Shown here in pieces: positions 35,146-43,506 of a DNA stretch of 64,000 bases. This stretch comes from Paraburkholderia unamae (GTDB taxonomy: Bacteria > Pseudomonadota > Gammaproteobacteria > Burkholderiales > Burkholderiaceae), in the NCBI RefSeq assembly GCF_003268775.1, contig NZ_QLSU01000035.1, forward strand, positions 1-64,000. Reading direction: 5' to 3'. The notes beneath the pieces are model-generated. The model saw only the letters and a list, made by a program, of their open reading frames with translations, did no database searches and was not told the DNA's origin. The first letter of the stretch is position 1. Every line of letters begins with the position of its first letter. The position numbers and the translations under genes are program-made.

Positions 35146-36210
35146 ATGCGTTCCTATCGCGTCTTGCAGTACCTGCTTTGCGCCGCGCTTTCGCTCACGT
35201 CGCTGCACGCCGCCGCCGATCGGCCCAGCGTGATCCGTATCGGCGTCGCGCAGCAAGGCGCAGGCGATCCGCCCACCTTCGGCGGCTCCCCGGCCGCCAC
35301 CGTGCAAAACCAGCAGTTGCTGGAAAAGGCCTTCGCCGCCGACGGCATCAAGGTCGAATGGCTGTTCTTCAAAGGCGCGGGCCCGGCCGTGAACGAGGCC
35401 ATTGCCAACAATGCGCTCGACTTCGCGTTTCAGGGCGACCTGCCCGCCGTGCTAGCGCGCGCCAACGGGCTCAAGACCCGCATCCTGCTCGAATCCGGCG
35501 TGCGCTCGGGCGTGAAGATAGGCGTGCCGCCCGACTCGGACATCCATTCGATCAAGGACCTCAAGGGCCGTCGCGTCGCCATTTTTCGCGGCACGAATCT
35601 GCAACTCGTGGCCGACAATTCGCTCGCCGCCAACCAGCTCGACGAGCACGCGCTTCGCGTGATCAACCTCGACACCGCCAGCTCGCTCGCCGCGCTCGCC
35701 TCGAAGGGCATCGACGCTTCGGTGAACGACTATCACCTCTACCGGCTGCGCGACCAGGGGCTCGCGCGCATCGTCTACGAGTCGCAGCATGATGGCCCGC
35801 AGTTCACGCGTCAGTCGCATCTGCTCGTGCTCGACGGCTTCGAGAAAGCGCACCCCGACATCGTGCAGCGCGTGGTGGATGTGTTCGTGCAGGCGGCGCA
35901 ATGGTCGTCCGACGAAGCGAATCGCGACGCGCTCTTCAAGCTCTGGGCGAAAAGCGGCGTGAGCTACGCGTCGTGGCAAGCCGAATTCGCCGACCAGCGT
36001 TTGAAAGACCGCAATTCGCCGCTCATCGATCCGTTCATCGTGGCGCGCTACAAGGCCGTCGCGCAGGACGCACTGCGCCTGAAGCTCATTCGCCAGCCCG
36101 TGGACGTGGATTCGTGGTTCGAGCCGCGCTACCTGGACAACGCGCTGCATGCGCAAAAGCTCGATCACTACTGGCCCCGCTACGACGCGGCGGGCAAACC
36201 GCTCGGCTGA
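35146..36210 (+). CDS. ABC transporter substrate-binding protein, SsuA/TauA type
   Basis: A 354-residue periplasmic binding protein with signal peptide 1-24 (ending LHAAA). The mature protein begins DRPSVIRIGVAQQGAGDPPT and carries family motifs EWLFFKGAGPAVNEAIANNA, DFAFQGDLPAVLARANGLKT and LKGRRVAIFRGTNLQLVAD. These are typical of aliphatic sulfonate, taurine or nitrate binding proteins. The start at 35146 follows a weak site; an in-frame start 183 bp upstream would lose the signal peptide. First gene of a four-gene importer operon. Confidence 0.88.
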   Translation: MRSYRVLQYLLCAALSLTSLHAAADRPSVIRIGVAQQGAGDPPTFGGSPAATVQNQQLLEKAFAADGIKVEWLFFKGAGPAVNEAIANNALDFAFQGDLPAVLARANGLKTRILLESGVRSGVKIGVPPDSDIHSIKDLKGRRVAIFRGTNLQLVADNSLAANQLDEHALRVINLDTASSLAALASKGIDASVNDYHLYRLRDQGLARIVYESQHDGPQFTRQSHLLVLDGFEKAHPDIVQRVVDVFVQAAQWSSDEANRDALFKLWAKSGVSYASWQAEFADQRLKDRNSPLIDPFIVARYKAVAQDALRLKLIRQPVDVDSWFEPRYLDNALHAQKLDHYWPRYDAAGKPLG

Positions 36211-36231
36211 GCACGCAAGGAAACAGGCGAG

Positions 36232-37107
36232 ATGACCGACACCGCGATCACGATCTCATCCGACACGCCACGGGCCGTCGCTTCGCGCACCGACGCGACC
36301 GCTCCGCACGCGTATGCGAACTCGCGCTGGCGCAGCGCGCTGCGTGCCTGCGCGTGGCGTCTCGCGCCCTGGCTGCTGCCCGCGTTGCTGTTCCTGCTCT
36401 GGAGCGTGGGCAGCGCGCGCGGCTGGATCGCGCCGCAAATCCTGCCGGCGCCGCAGCGCGTGTACGAAACGCTCGTCGATCTCGCCCAAAGCGGCGAACT
36501 CGCGCGCAACACGCTGATCAGCCTGCAACGGGTATTGCTCGGCTTCGCGGGCGGCGCGTTGCTGGGATTCGCGATTGGCGCGGCGCTCGGACTCTCGCGC
36601 ACGCTCGAAGCGTGGGTGCTGCCGAGCTTCAATGCGATCGTGCAGATTCCCGTGCTGGGCTGGCTGCCGTTTTTGCTGCTGCTGGTGGGCGTGGACGAGC
36701 CGCTCAAGTATCTGCTCATCGGCCACGCGGCGCTCGTGCCCGTGACGCTCAGCACGATGCAGGGCTTTCGGCAAACGCCTGCGGCGCTCGACGAAGTCGC
36801 GCGCGTGCTTGCCTATACGCGCTGGCAACGCATCGTGAAGGTCGTGCTGCCGGCCGCCGTGCCAACGCTCGCAACCGGTGTGCGCCTCGCGTTTACCAAG
36901 GCTTGGCTCGCACTCGTCGTGGTCGAGCTCGTCGCGTCGTCCGAAGGGCTCGGTTATCTGATCGTGTACGGGCGGCAACTTTTTCAGCTCGATCTCGTGA
37001 TGGCCTCGGTGGTCGTGGTGGGCGCGGTCGGCTTTGTCATCAATCGGTTGCTCGACGCGCTGGAAAAGCGCTTGCGGCGCGGCACGCCTTCGGCGTTTCG
37101 CGGCTGA
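36232..37107 (+). CDS. ABC transporter permease 1, SsuC type
   Basis: A 291-residue permease with about six membrane segments (first at LLPALLFLLWSVGSARGWIA). The EAA loop is LDEVARVLAYTRWQRIVKVV, which contacts the ATPase. It starts 21 bp after the binding protein gene. It is clearly different in sequence from the second permease, so the channel is probably a heterodimer. Confidence 0.9.
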   Translation: MTDTAITISSDTPRAVASRTDATAPHAYANSRWRSALRACAWRLAPWLLPALLFLLWSVGSARGWIAPQILPAPQRVYETLVDLAQSGELARNTLISLQRVLLGFAGGALLGFAIGAALGLSRTLEAWVLPSFNAIVQIPVLGWLPFLLLLVGVDEPLKYLLIGHAALVPVTLSTMQGFRQTPAALDEVARVLAYTRWQRIVKVVLPAAVPTLATGVRLAFTKAWLALVVVELVASSEGLGYLIVYGRQLFQLDLVMASVVVVGAVGFVINRLLDALEKRLRRGTPSAFRG

Positions 37108-37144
37108 CTGCCTTCGCTGCGCATGGTCGAAAGGAAGAATCGTC

Positions 37145-37975
37145 ATGAGATTTTCGCTCGCGCGCAAAGACGCGCCCCCCGTTTGCTCCTGTGAAGCGAC
37201 AGTCGAAACGCCACGGCGTCGCGTCGACTTTCGCGGCGCGGCGCTGCCCGTCGCGGCCATTGCGCTATGGTGGGCCGTGAGCGCCGCGCATCTCGTGAAG
37301 AGCGGCCTGCTCGTGAGTCCCGCCGACGTATTTCGCACTGCTTTGGAACAGATCGAGAGCGGCGCGCTGGTCCGCGCGCTGTCGGCCTCGCTCGCCCGCG
37401 AAGCGTGCGGGTTCGCCATCGGCGCTTCGGCGGGCTTGCTGCTGGGCGGCGCGCTCGGGCTTTCGCGCGTTGCCGCGCGCATCGTGGGTCCGAGCTTCGA
37501 CACCTTCAAGCAAATCTCGTTGTTCGCGTGGATTCCGCTCATCTCCGTGTGGTTCGGACTGGGCGACGCCGCCAAGGTCGTGTTTCTTTCGCTCGCGGCC
37601 TTGCTGCCGGTCGCCGCGCACACCTGCGACGGCATTCACGCGGTGCCGCGCAAATATGTGGAACTCGCGCACGCGCTGCGCTATTCGCGGGTGCAGTTGA
37701 TCCGCTACGTTCTGCTGCCCGCCGCGCTGCCCTCCATTTTCACGGGCCTCTATCTCGCGCTCATCTATTCGTGGCTCGCCACGCTCGGCGCGGAATATCT
37801 GCTCGTAGCGGGCAGCGGCATCGGCAATCTGCTGATCGACGGCAGCGAGCAGTTCCGCATGGACCTCGTGTTGTTCGGCATCGTCGTGGTGGGCGTCACG
37901 GGCTGGGCGCTCAACGCGCTCGCGCGGCTCGTGGAACGCGCCGTGCTGGCCCGCCTTCACGTCACCATTCAATGA
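37145..37975 (+). CDS. ABC transporter permease 2, SsuC type
   Basis: A 276-residue permease of the same family as its upstream neighbour but divergent from it. EAA loop KYVELAHALRYSRVQLIRYV; membrane segments from residue about 33 on. The start at 37145 has AAGGAAGAA just upstream; a start earlier in the same frame would overlap permease 1. Followed after 40 bp by the ATPase gene. Confidence 0.9.
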   Translation: MRFSLARKDAPPVCSCEATVETPRRRVDFRGAALPVAAIALWWAVSAAHLVKSGLLVSPADVFRTALEQIESGALVRALSASLAREACGFAIGASAGLLLGGALGLSRVAARIVGPSFDTFKQISLFAWIPLISVWFGLGDAAKVVFLSLAALLPVAAHTCDGIHAVPRKYVELAHALRYSRVQLIRYVLLPAALPSIFTGLYLALIYSWLATLGAEYLLVAGSGIGNLLIDGSEQFRMDLVLFGIVVVGVTGWALNALARLVERAVLARLHVTIQ

Positions 37976-38015
37976 TTCGTACTGCCATTCAATTGATCCT
38001 GAGAGAGACCGCTCG

Positions 38016-38846
38016 ATGAGTACCCTGGAACCCGAAGGAATCGACATCCTTCACGTGAGCAAACGCTATGGCGCGGGCGACTCGGCGCTCGTCGTGCTCG
38101 ACGACGTGACGCTGCACGTGCGCCCCGGCGAATTCGTGAGCGTGCTCGGCGCGAGCGGTTGCGGCAAGTCCACGCTGCTGCGCCTCATTGCAGGCCTCGA
38201 CGCCGGTTACAGCGGCGCGATCATGATGGGCGGCGAACGCGTGCGCGACACGTCGCTCGAACGCGGCATCGTGTTTCAGGATCACCGGCTGTTCCCGTGG
38301 CTCACCGCCGCGCAGAATATCCTCGCGGCGCTTCGCAATGCGCCGCTGTCCGCGCGCCAGAAGGACCAGGCGGTGGCCGAACACATCGCGCTCGTGAGGC
38401 TTAACGGTTTCGAACACGCTTATCCGCATCAGCTTTCGGGCGGCATGGCGCAGCGCGTGGCGATCGCGCGCGGGCTCGTGAACCGGCCGCGCGTGCTCCT
38501 GCTCGACGAGCCGTTCGGCGCGCTCGACGCACTCACGCGCAGCCGCCTGCAAAACGAGCTATTGCGTATCTGGGAACGCGAGCGCATCACGATGATCCTC
38601 GTCACACACGATGTTGACGAAGCGATTTACCTGGGCGACCGGGTCGTCACGATGGCGCCGCGTCCGGGGCGCATCCGGCGCATCGTGGAGGTCGGTTTGC
38701 CGCGCCCGCGCGAGCGCGCAGATCCGCGTTTCGCGCGGTTGCGCAACGAGATACTCGCTGAATTCTCCGAAGCGACGACGCTCGTCGGTAGCGAGACGGC
38801 TTCCAACCCCGCCATCCCCCCGGAACCGTGGCGCATGGCGTGGTGA
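38016..38846 (+). CDS. ABC transporter ATP-binding protein, SsuB type
   Basis: A 276-residue ATPase, last gene of the importer. Walker A GASGCGKST near residue 47, Q-loop in VFQDHRLFPWL, signature QLSGGMAQR, Walker B VLLLDEPFGALDALTR and switch histidine in VTHDVDEA. FPWLTAAQNI after the Q-loop is typical of sulfonate, taurine and nitrate importers. The C-terminal 25 residues are Pro/Glu-rich and variable. No desulfonating monooxygenase gene (ssuD or tauD) is in the operon. Confidence 0.93.
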   Translation: MSTLEPEGIDILHVSKRYGAGDSALVVLDDVTLHVRPGEFVSVLGASGCGKSTLLRLIAGLDAGYSGAIMMGGERVRDTSLERGIVFQDHRLFPWLTAAQNILAALRNAPLSARQKDQAVAEHIALVRLNGFEHAYPHQLSGGMAQRVAIARGLVNRPRVLLLDEPFGALDALTRSRLQNELLRIWERERITMILVTHDVDEAIYLGDRVVTMAPRPGRIRRIVEVGLPRPRERADPRFARLRNEILAEFSEATTLVGSETASNPAIPPEPWRMAW

Positions 38847-39195
38847 GCGCACCGACCGACTGGCCGGTCGTGGCTTGCCCGTGACCCATGATCATGATGC
38901 CGGTTCAACCGGCGACACCCCGAATGTGCCAATCACGCGCGGCGTGAGAAAATGCGTCTTCGAACGGAAACGCATGTTGCGCCCGCGCTTCACGCTCCAG
39001 CCCACTTTCCCGTGCTTTGCGGCTTTTTCGGCCTGTTTGCCAACATATCCCGTCGGTTCGACGAATGGAGTGTGGGCGAGCCGGTGTCTCGCGTGGTGCG
39101 GCTGGCAGTTTTCCGATCCGCAAGGGGTCGCCTCAGCGTAAACTCACGCTGTTGCCATTCGATAGTGTCGATTCATGATAAAGAGAGAAACATCC
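38847..39195. other. Intergenic region before the carbonic anhydrase gene
   Basis: 349 bp. A small stem CGACCG-ACTGGC-CGGTCG (38853-38870) follows the ABC operon but lacks a T-run. The carbonic anhydrase promoter must be in the second half; I see no clear -35/-10 pair. Open frames here are not convincing. Confidence 0.4.
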
Positions 39196-39897
39196 ATGCC
39201 AGACCACACTCATTCGCACGACGATCACTCCGACTCGTGCGGCTGCGATTTGCTACATCTGCTCGACGGCGTGGACGAATTCACTCATCACGTGTTCCCG
39301 GGCAACAAGGAGCTGTTTCACAGCCTCGCCCATAGCCAGGCGCCGCACACGCTGTTCATCACCTGCGCCGACTCGCGCGTCTCGCCGGAAATGATCACGC
39401 AGGCCAAGCCCGGCGACCTGTTCGTCTGCCGCAACATCGGCAATATCGTGCCGGCTTACGGCGAAATGCTGGGCGGCGTTTCCGCAGTCGTGGAGTTCGC
39501 GGTGCTCGCGCTCAACGTGAAGCAGATCGTGCTGTGCGGCCATACCGATTGCGGCGCGATGAAGGGGCTCGCCTCGGGCGCCGAAGCGACCGCCGACATG
39601 CCCACCGTGCAAGCCTGGCTGCGCAACGCCGAAGCCGCGCGCAGCGTGGTGAAAACGCGCGGCCTGGACGACGGCCAGGTCGTCCAGGCGCTCGTCGAAG
39701 AAAACGTCCGCCTGCAACTCACGCACTTGCGCACGCACCCCGCGGTGGCCGCGCGCGTGGCCCAGGGCCAGCTCGAACTGCAAGGCTGGGTGTACGACAT
39801 CGGGCACGGCAAGGTCACCGTGCTGGACGAAGCGCACGGAAAATTCGAATCGCTCGGCCAGGCGCGCACGCGCCTGCGCAAGCGCGTCGAGGAATGA
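39196..39897 (+). CDS. Beta-class carbonic anhydrase
   Basis: A 233-residue zinc enzyme interconverting CO2 and bicarbonate. Zinc ligands C57, H116 and C119 with the Asp-Arg pair D59/R61 (CADSRV) are intact, as are the GHTDCGAM and FVCRNIGN motifs. The N terminus is unusual: MPDHTHSHDDHSDSCGCD is rich in His, Asp and Cys, which could hold or deliver metal. An in-frame start 21 bp upstream is possible. Cytoplasmic, monocistronic. Confidence 0.94.
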   Translation: MPDHTHSHDDHSDSCGCDLLHLLDGVDEFTHHVFPGNKELFHSLAHSQAPHTLFITCADSRVSPEMITQAKPGDLFVCRNIGNIVPAYGEMLGGVSAVVEFAVLALNVKQIVLCGHTDCGAMKGLASGAEATADMPTVQAWLRNAEAARSVVKTRGLDDGQVVQALVEENVRLQLTHLRTHPAVAARVAQGQLELQGWVYDIGHGKVTVLDEAHGKFESLGQARTRLRKRVEE

Positions 39898-39947
39898 CCG
39901 GGCGCTGACGCGCCCATTCATCACGGCGCCCTCACGGGGCGACGCCG

Positions 39948-39968
39948 GGGCGGCGGGTCTCGCCGCCC
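39948..39968 (+). terminator. Hairpin after the carbonic anhydrase gene, weak terminator
   Basis: Perfect stem GGGCGGCG / CGCCGCCC with loop GGTCT, 50 bp after the stop codon, followed by TGCCAATCCCTCTTTTA. The T-tract is displaced by about ten bases, so termination is uncertain. Confidence 0.4.
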
Positions 39969-40078
39969 TGCCAATCCCTCTTTTATGCATTGCGCATGAA
40001 TTGAAGCGCGTTCAACGGCGCGGCTCGCGCATTGCCGCGCGATTTTCTCAATTAAGACAACAATTCTTTTCATTTTAG

Positions 40079-40101
40079 GGGTTTTACCTAGGTGAAAACC
40101 C
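40079..40101. promoter_or_regulatory. Long dyad upstream of the leader of the 58-residue protein
   Basis: Arms GGGTTTTACC and GGTGAAAACCC meet over TA and pair completely except for one extra C. The surrounding 40000-40110 is AT-rich compared with the flanks. The element lies about 60-80 bp before the proposed leader, a normal place for an operator or activator site. Regulator unknown. A hairpin TGCGGC-GTCCT-GCCGCA follows at 40126-40142. Confidence 0.6.
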
Positions 40102-40173
40102 GAGTACACTTCCGCCCGTACTACATGCGGCGTCCTGCCGCACAAGAAAAATAATTCCGGAGGTTGGTCGCTC

Positions 40174-40278
40174 ATGCCGTACGTTGCCACGCCGTATCCG
40201 CTACGCCACACGTCTCATCCCGGTTTCACCCGTACCACCCGTACTACCGACGCTTCACGTCGTACCGCGCTGCGCTAG
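40174..40278 (+). CDS. Possible 34-residue leader peptide
   Basis: ATG at 40174 preceded by a full GGAGG at 40159-40163 (10-nt spacing), reading MPYVATPYPLRHTSHPGFTR and 14 more residues to TAG at 40276. The peptide is rich in Thr, Arg and Pro. A good ribosome binding site with a short frame, followed by a structured region and then a gene, is the layout of an attenuator or translation-coupled leader. It is unproven and could be chance. Confidence 0.35.
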   Translation: MPYVATPYPLRHTSHPGFTRTTRTTDASRRTALR

Positions 40279-40410
40279 TTCTGCACGCGTGTCCTGTTGT
40301 CGCGCACACGCGATGGCAGGCAAACCCAAGGCCCACTCCGCGTCATCGCCGTTTTCATGTCACCACTCGTGTGGCGTCAGACGGCGCGCGCCCTTGCGCG
40401 TATGGACGCC

Positions 40411-40462
40411 CGGTAATGGGCACTTCACCCGTCACGGGCCGAACGCCCGATTACCGAAGGAG
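40411..40462 (+). promoter_or_regulatory. Nested stem-loop abutting the ribosome binding site
   Basis: Outer stem CGGTAATGGGC (40411-40421) with GCCCGATTACCG (40445-40456), one bulged base; inner stem CCCGT-C-ACGGG (40428-40438). The outer stem ends at the base before AAGGAG (40457-40462), the ribosome binding site of the 58-residue protein gene. Folding would sit against the site and could modulate translation. Confidence 0.5.
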
Positions 40463-40469
40463 CAAGTCC

Positions 40470-40646
40470 ATGGAGTCCGCACAGAAGTCGCACGGCAAAA
40501 TCGAAGTGAAGCTGTTCCTGCATCCGAACGATCATCACCGCGCGATGGTCGCCGCGAAGGCGCTCAATCTCGCCGAACGCGAGTTCTACGCGCTGGCGCT
40601 GCATCTGGGCTCGAACCAGATCCTGCGCCAGGCCGAAGACGTCTGA
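40470..40646 (+). CDS. 58-residue protein of unknown function
   Basis: Reads MESAQKSHGKIEVKLFLHPN and on to NQILRQAEDV. Good AAGGAG 7 nt upstream fixes the start. One short beta strand (KIEVKLFLHP) and two helices are likely; no signal peptide, about neutral. I do not recognise a family. A structured 5' leader (40079-40456) suggests regulation. It ends 48 bp before the convergent aldo/keto reductase gene. Confidence 0.75.
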   Translation: MESAQKSHGKIEVKLFLHPNDHHRAMVAAKALNLAEREFYALALHLGSNQILRQAEDV

Positions 40647-40693
40647 GCGCGCCGCGCCGCCAAATTCGCTGCGCGAGGCGCGCCCCGACGGCA

Positions 40694-41719
40694 TCACACG
40701 GGCGAGGGATTGCGCTCCGCGAAACCCTGCTGATGCCAGTACGGGTAGGCCGGGCGCACCGCGCTCGCGGCATCGAGCTTCGCCACCTGCTCAGGCGTGA
40801 GATTCCAGCCCACCGCTCCGAGGTTCTGGCGCAACTGCGCCTCGTCGCGCGCGCCGATCAGCACCGTCGCGACCGTCGGGCGTTGCAGCAGCCAGTTCAG
40901 CGCGATCTGCGGCACGGTCTTGCCGGTTTCCTTCGCGATGTCGTCGATGGCGTCGATCACGCGAAAGAGGTATTCGTCCGGCACCGGCGGCCCCTGATCG
41001 GCGGTCTTGTGCAGGCGGCTTGTCCCGGGCAGCGGCTGGCCGCGCCGGATCTTGCCCGTGAGACGCCCCCAGCCCAGCGGGCTCCACACCACCGCGCCCA
41101 CGCCCTGGTCGAGCCCGAGCGGCATCAGCTCCCATTCGTAGTCGCGCCCGATCAGCGAGTAGTAGGTCTGGTTCGCGACGTAACGCGGGTAGCCGTAGCG
41201 ATCGGCCACGGCCTGCGATTTCATGAGATGCCAGCCCGAGAAGTTCGACACCCCGGTGTAGAGAATCTTGCCCGCGCGCACGAGTTCGTCGAGCGTGGAC
41301 AGCACCTCTTCGGCCGGCGTCCTCGCGTCGAAGCCATGTAGCTGGAACAGGTCGATGTAATCGGTTTGCAGGCGCTTTAGCGCCGCGTCCACCGCGCGCT
41401 TCAAATGGAAGCGCGACGAGCCCACGTTGTTGGGTTCGTCGTCGAAGCGGAAGGTCGCCTTCGTGGAGATGATCACCTTGTCGCGGCGGCCCTTGAGCGC
41501 TTCGCCGAGCACCGACTCCGACGCCCCGCCCGAATAAATGTCGGCACTATCGAACATCGTGACGCCGGCTTCGAGACAGATATCGATCAGGCGGCGCGCC
41601 TCGGCGACATCGGTCGCCCCCCACGCCTCGAAAAACTCGCCCTTGCCGCCAAACGTGCCCGTGCCGAAACTCAGCACCGGCACCTTGAATCCCGACGCGC
41701 CCAGAAAACGGTGTTCCAT
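40694..41719 (-). CDS. Aldo/keto reductase
   Basis: A 341-residue NADPH-dependent (alpha/beta)8-barrel oxidoreductase. The tetrad is visible: Asp and Tyr in MFDSADIYSGGASE, Lys in VIISTKATF and His in LFQLHGFD. NADPH-binding segment VLIGARDEAQLRQNLGAVGW is near the C terminus. This branch (YajO-like) reduces small aldehydes and ketones; substrate unknown. Monocistronic. Confidence 0.93.
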   Translation of the reverse strand: MEHRFLGASGFKVPVLSFGTGTFGGKGEFFEAWGATDVAEARRLIDICLEAGVTMFDSADIYSGGASESVLGEALKGRRDKVIISTKATFRFDDEPNNVGSSRFHLKRAVDAALKRLQTDYIDLFQLHGFDARTPAEEVLSTLDELVRAGKILYTGVSNFSGWHLMKSQAVADRYGYPRYVANQTYYSLIGRDYEWELMPLGLDQGVGAVVWSPLGWGRLTGKIRRGQPLPGTSRLHKTADQGPPVPDEYLFRVIDAIDDIAKETGKTVPQIALNWLLQRPTVATVLIGARDEAQLRQNLGAVGWNLTPEQVAKLDAASAVRPAYPYWHQQGFAERNPSPV

Positions 41720-42015
41720 TTCCGATTCTCCACATAGAGAGAGGTTGACGATGAAATGCAGTCAGCCGACGAGTCTACGCGCATCGATTCGAGCGTGGCG
41801 GCAGCCCCGCACCGCGCCCCCGCACAGCATCGCGGCTGTACATAAGCGTTTGCGTAACGGAAACTGTTGCCTTTGCGCGCGCGCTTTCTGCTTCACTATC
41901 CGGTCCGTCATGTTCCGATCGGCAACAAGCACTGCTCACTGCAAATGATCCTCTCCCCTTCGCACCGCCCACGCTCCCCCGTCACCCTTGCCCGCCGCGC
42001 GGGCGCGGAGGTCCG

Positions 42016-43443
42016 ATGACCGCTCCCGCGCAACGCTCCGGCGGCATCGGCTGGCTGCCGTACGTCGTCGCCGCCACCTTCTTCATGGAGTATCTGGACA
42101 CGACCGTCATCGCCACGGCGCTGCCGCAGATGGCGCGCTCGTTCGGCGTCGGCCCGAACAGCCTGAGTCTGGGCGTGACCGCCTACATGCTCGCGCTCGC
42201 CATCTTCATTCCGGCCAGCGGCTGGGTGGCGGACCGCTGCGGCTCGCGCACGGTCTTTTTCGGCGCCGTGGTCACGTTCACGCTGGCGTCCGTCTTGTGC
42301 GGGATCGCGCAGAACCTCGATGAGTTCGTGGCCGCGCGCATCCTGCAAGGCATAGGCGGCGCGATGATGGTGCCGGTCGGGCGCATGGTGGTCGTGCGCA
42401 GCACCGAGAAAAGCAAGCTCATGCAGGCGATCTCCACGATCACCTGGCCCGCCATTGCCGCGCCCGTGGTGGGGCCGCCCATTGGCGGTTTCATCACGAC
42501 CTATGCGTCGTGGCGCTGGATCTTTCTGCTGAACGTGCCTTTCGGGCTCGCCGTGCTCGCGGCCATCGCCGCGCTGGTGCCGAACCTGCGCGGCGAGCAT
42601 CGCCGTCCGCTCGACGTGACGGGCCTCGTGCTGAGCGGCGCGGCGCTCACCGCGATCCTCTACGGGGCCGAGCGCGCGAGCCAGCCGGGCGAGAATCCGT
42701 GGGTCGCGGTGGCGATCGTGGCCGCGGGCATCGCGATCGGCGTGATCGCGTTTGCGCATGCGAAACGCCATCCGCATCCGCTCATCGATGTGTCCACGCT
42801 AAAAATCCCGACGTTTTCCGTGACGGTCGTAACCGGCTCGGTCACGCGCATCGGCATCGGCGCCGCGCCTTATCTGATGCCGCTGCTGTTCCAGATCGGC
42901 TTCGGGCTCTCGGCGTTCAAGTCCGGCCTGCTGCTGCTCGCGAGCGCGCTCGGCAACCTCGGCATGAAGGCGCTGACCACGCGTATCCTGGAGCGCTGGG
43001 GCTTCCGGCTCGTTTCGGTCGTCGACGTGACGATTGCCGGCGTCTCGCTGATCGCGTGCGGCCTGCTCACGCCCGGCACGCCGATCGCCATCGTGCTGAT
43101 CGTCGTGTTCGTTTATGGCATGACGCGCTCGATGCAGTTTTCCACGCTGGCCACACTCGCCTACGCCGATGTCGCGCAGCCGCAGATGAGCGCCGCCAGC
43201 ACGCTCTGGAGCGCGGCGGCGCAGATGACCATTGGTCTCGGCATTGCGTTCGGCGCGCTCGCGCTGCGCGTGGCGGCGACGGCCAACGGCGAAACGACCG
43301 GCCACGTGTTCACGCTCGACGACTTCCGCCTGGCGTTCCTCGGCGCAGGCGTGCTCACGCTGCTTTCGGTGTGGGGTTATGCAAGGATGGCGCGCGATGC
43401 CGGCCAGAACGTGGGCGGCGGCTCGCGCAGTCAGCGCGCGTAG
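42016..43443 (+). CDS. MFS drug efflux transporter, DHA2 family
   Basis: A 475-residue pump of the EmrB/QacA type (14 predicted segments, though the exact number needs a topology prediction). Motifs include LDTTVIATALPQMARSFGV near the N terminus, PASGWVADRCGSRTVF (motif A) and RILQGIGGAMMVPVGRMVVV (motif B). It is a paralogue of the protein at 50502-51905, with which it shares long stretches. GGAGG-like site just upstream of the ATG. No EmrA-type adaptor is adjacent, so it may act alone. Confidence 0.92.
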   Translation: MTAPAQRSGGIGWLPYVVAATFFMEYLDTTVIATALPQMARSFGVGPNSLSLGVTAYMLALAIFIPASGWVADRCGSRTVFFGAVVTFTLASVLCGIAQNLDEFVAARILQGIGGAMMVPVGRMVVVRSTEKSKLMQAISTITWPAIAAPVVGPPIGGFITTYASWRWIFLLNVPFGLAVLAAIAALVPNLRGEHRRPLDVTGLVLSGAALTAILYGAERASQPGENPWVAVAIVAAGIAIGVIAFAHAKRHPHPLIDVSTLKIPTFSVTVVTGSVTRIGIGAAPYLMPLLFQIGFGLSAFKSGLLLLASALGNLGMKALTTRILERWGFRLVSVVDVTIAGVSLIACGLLTPGTPIAIVLIVVFVYGMTRSMQFSTLATLAYADVAQPQMSAASTLWSAAAQMTIGLGIAFGALALRVAATANGETTGHVFTLDDFRLAFLGAGVLTLLSVWGYARMARDAGQNVGGGSRSQRA

Positions 43444-43469
43444 CGAAACGCGCGCGGAGAGGGAAAGAA

Positions 43470-43497
43470 GCGCCGGGCATCAGGCGAGGCCCGGCGC
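43470..43497. terminator. Hairpin between convergent genes
   Basis: Perfect 9-bp stem GCGCCGGGC / GCCCGGCGC with a 10-nt loop, 10 bp from the end of the leftward gene and 26 bp from the end of the rightward gene. Neither side has a full T-run; the minus side continues CTTCTTTCCC. It probably stops or pauses both transcripts. Confidence 0.45.
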
Positions 43498-43506
43498 GGC
43501 GCAGCG

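Noticed and set aside
40164..40646. A 160-codon frame upstream of and including the 58-residue protein
   Set aside because: The upstream part has composition unlike protein and covers the stem-loop and ribosome binding site; the short start with AAGGAG is better.
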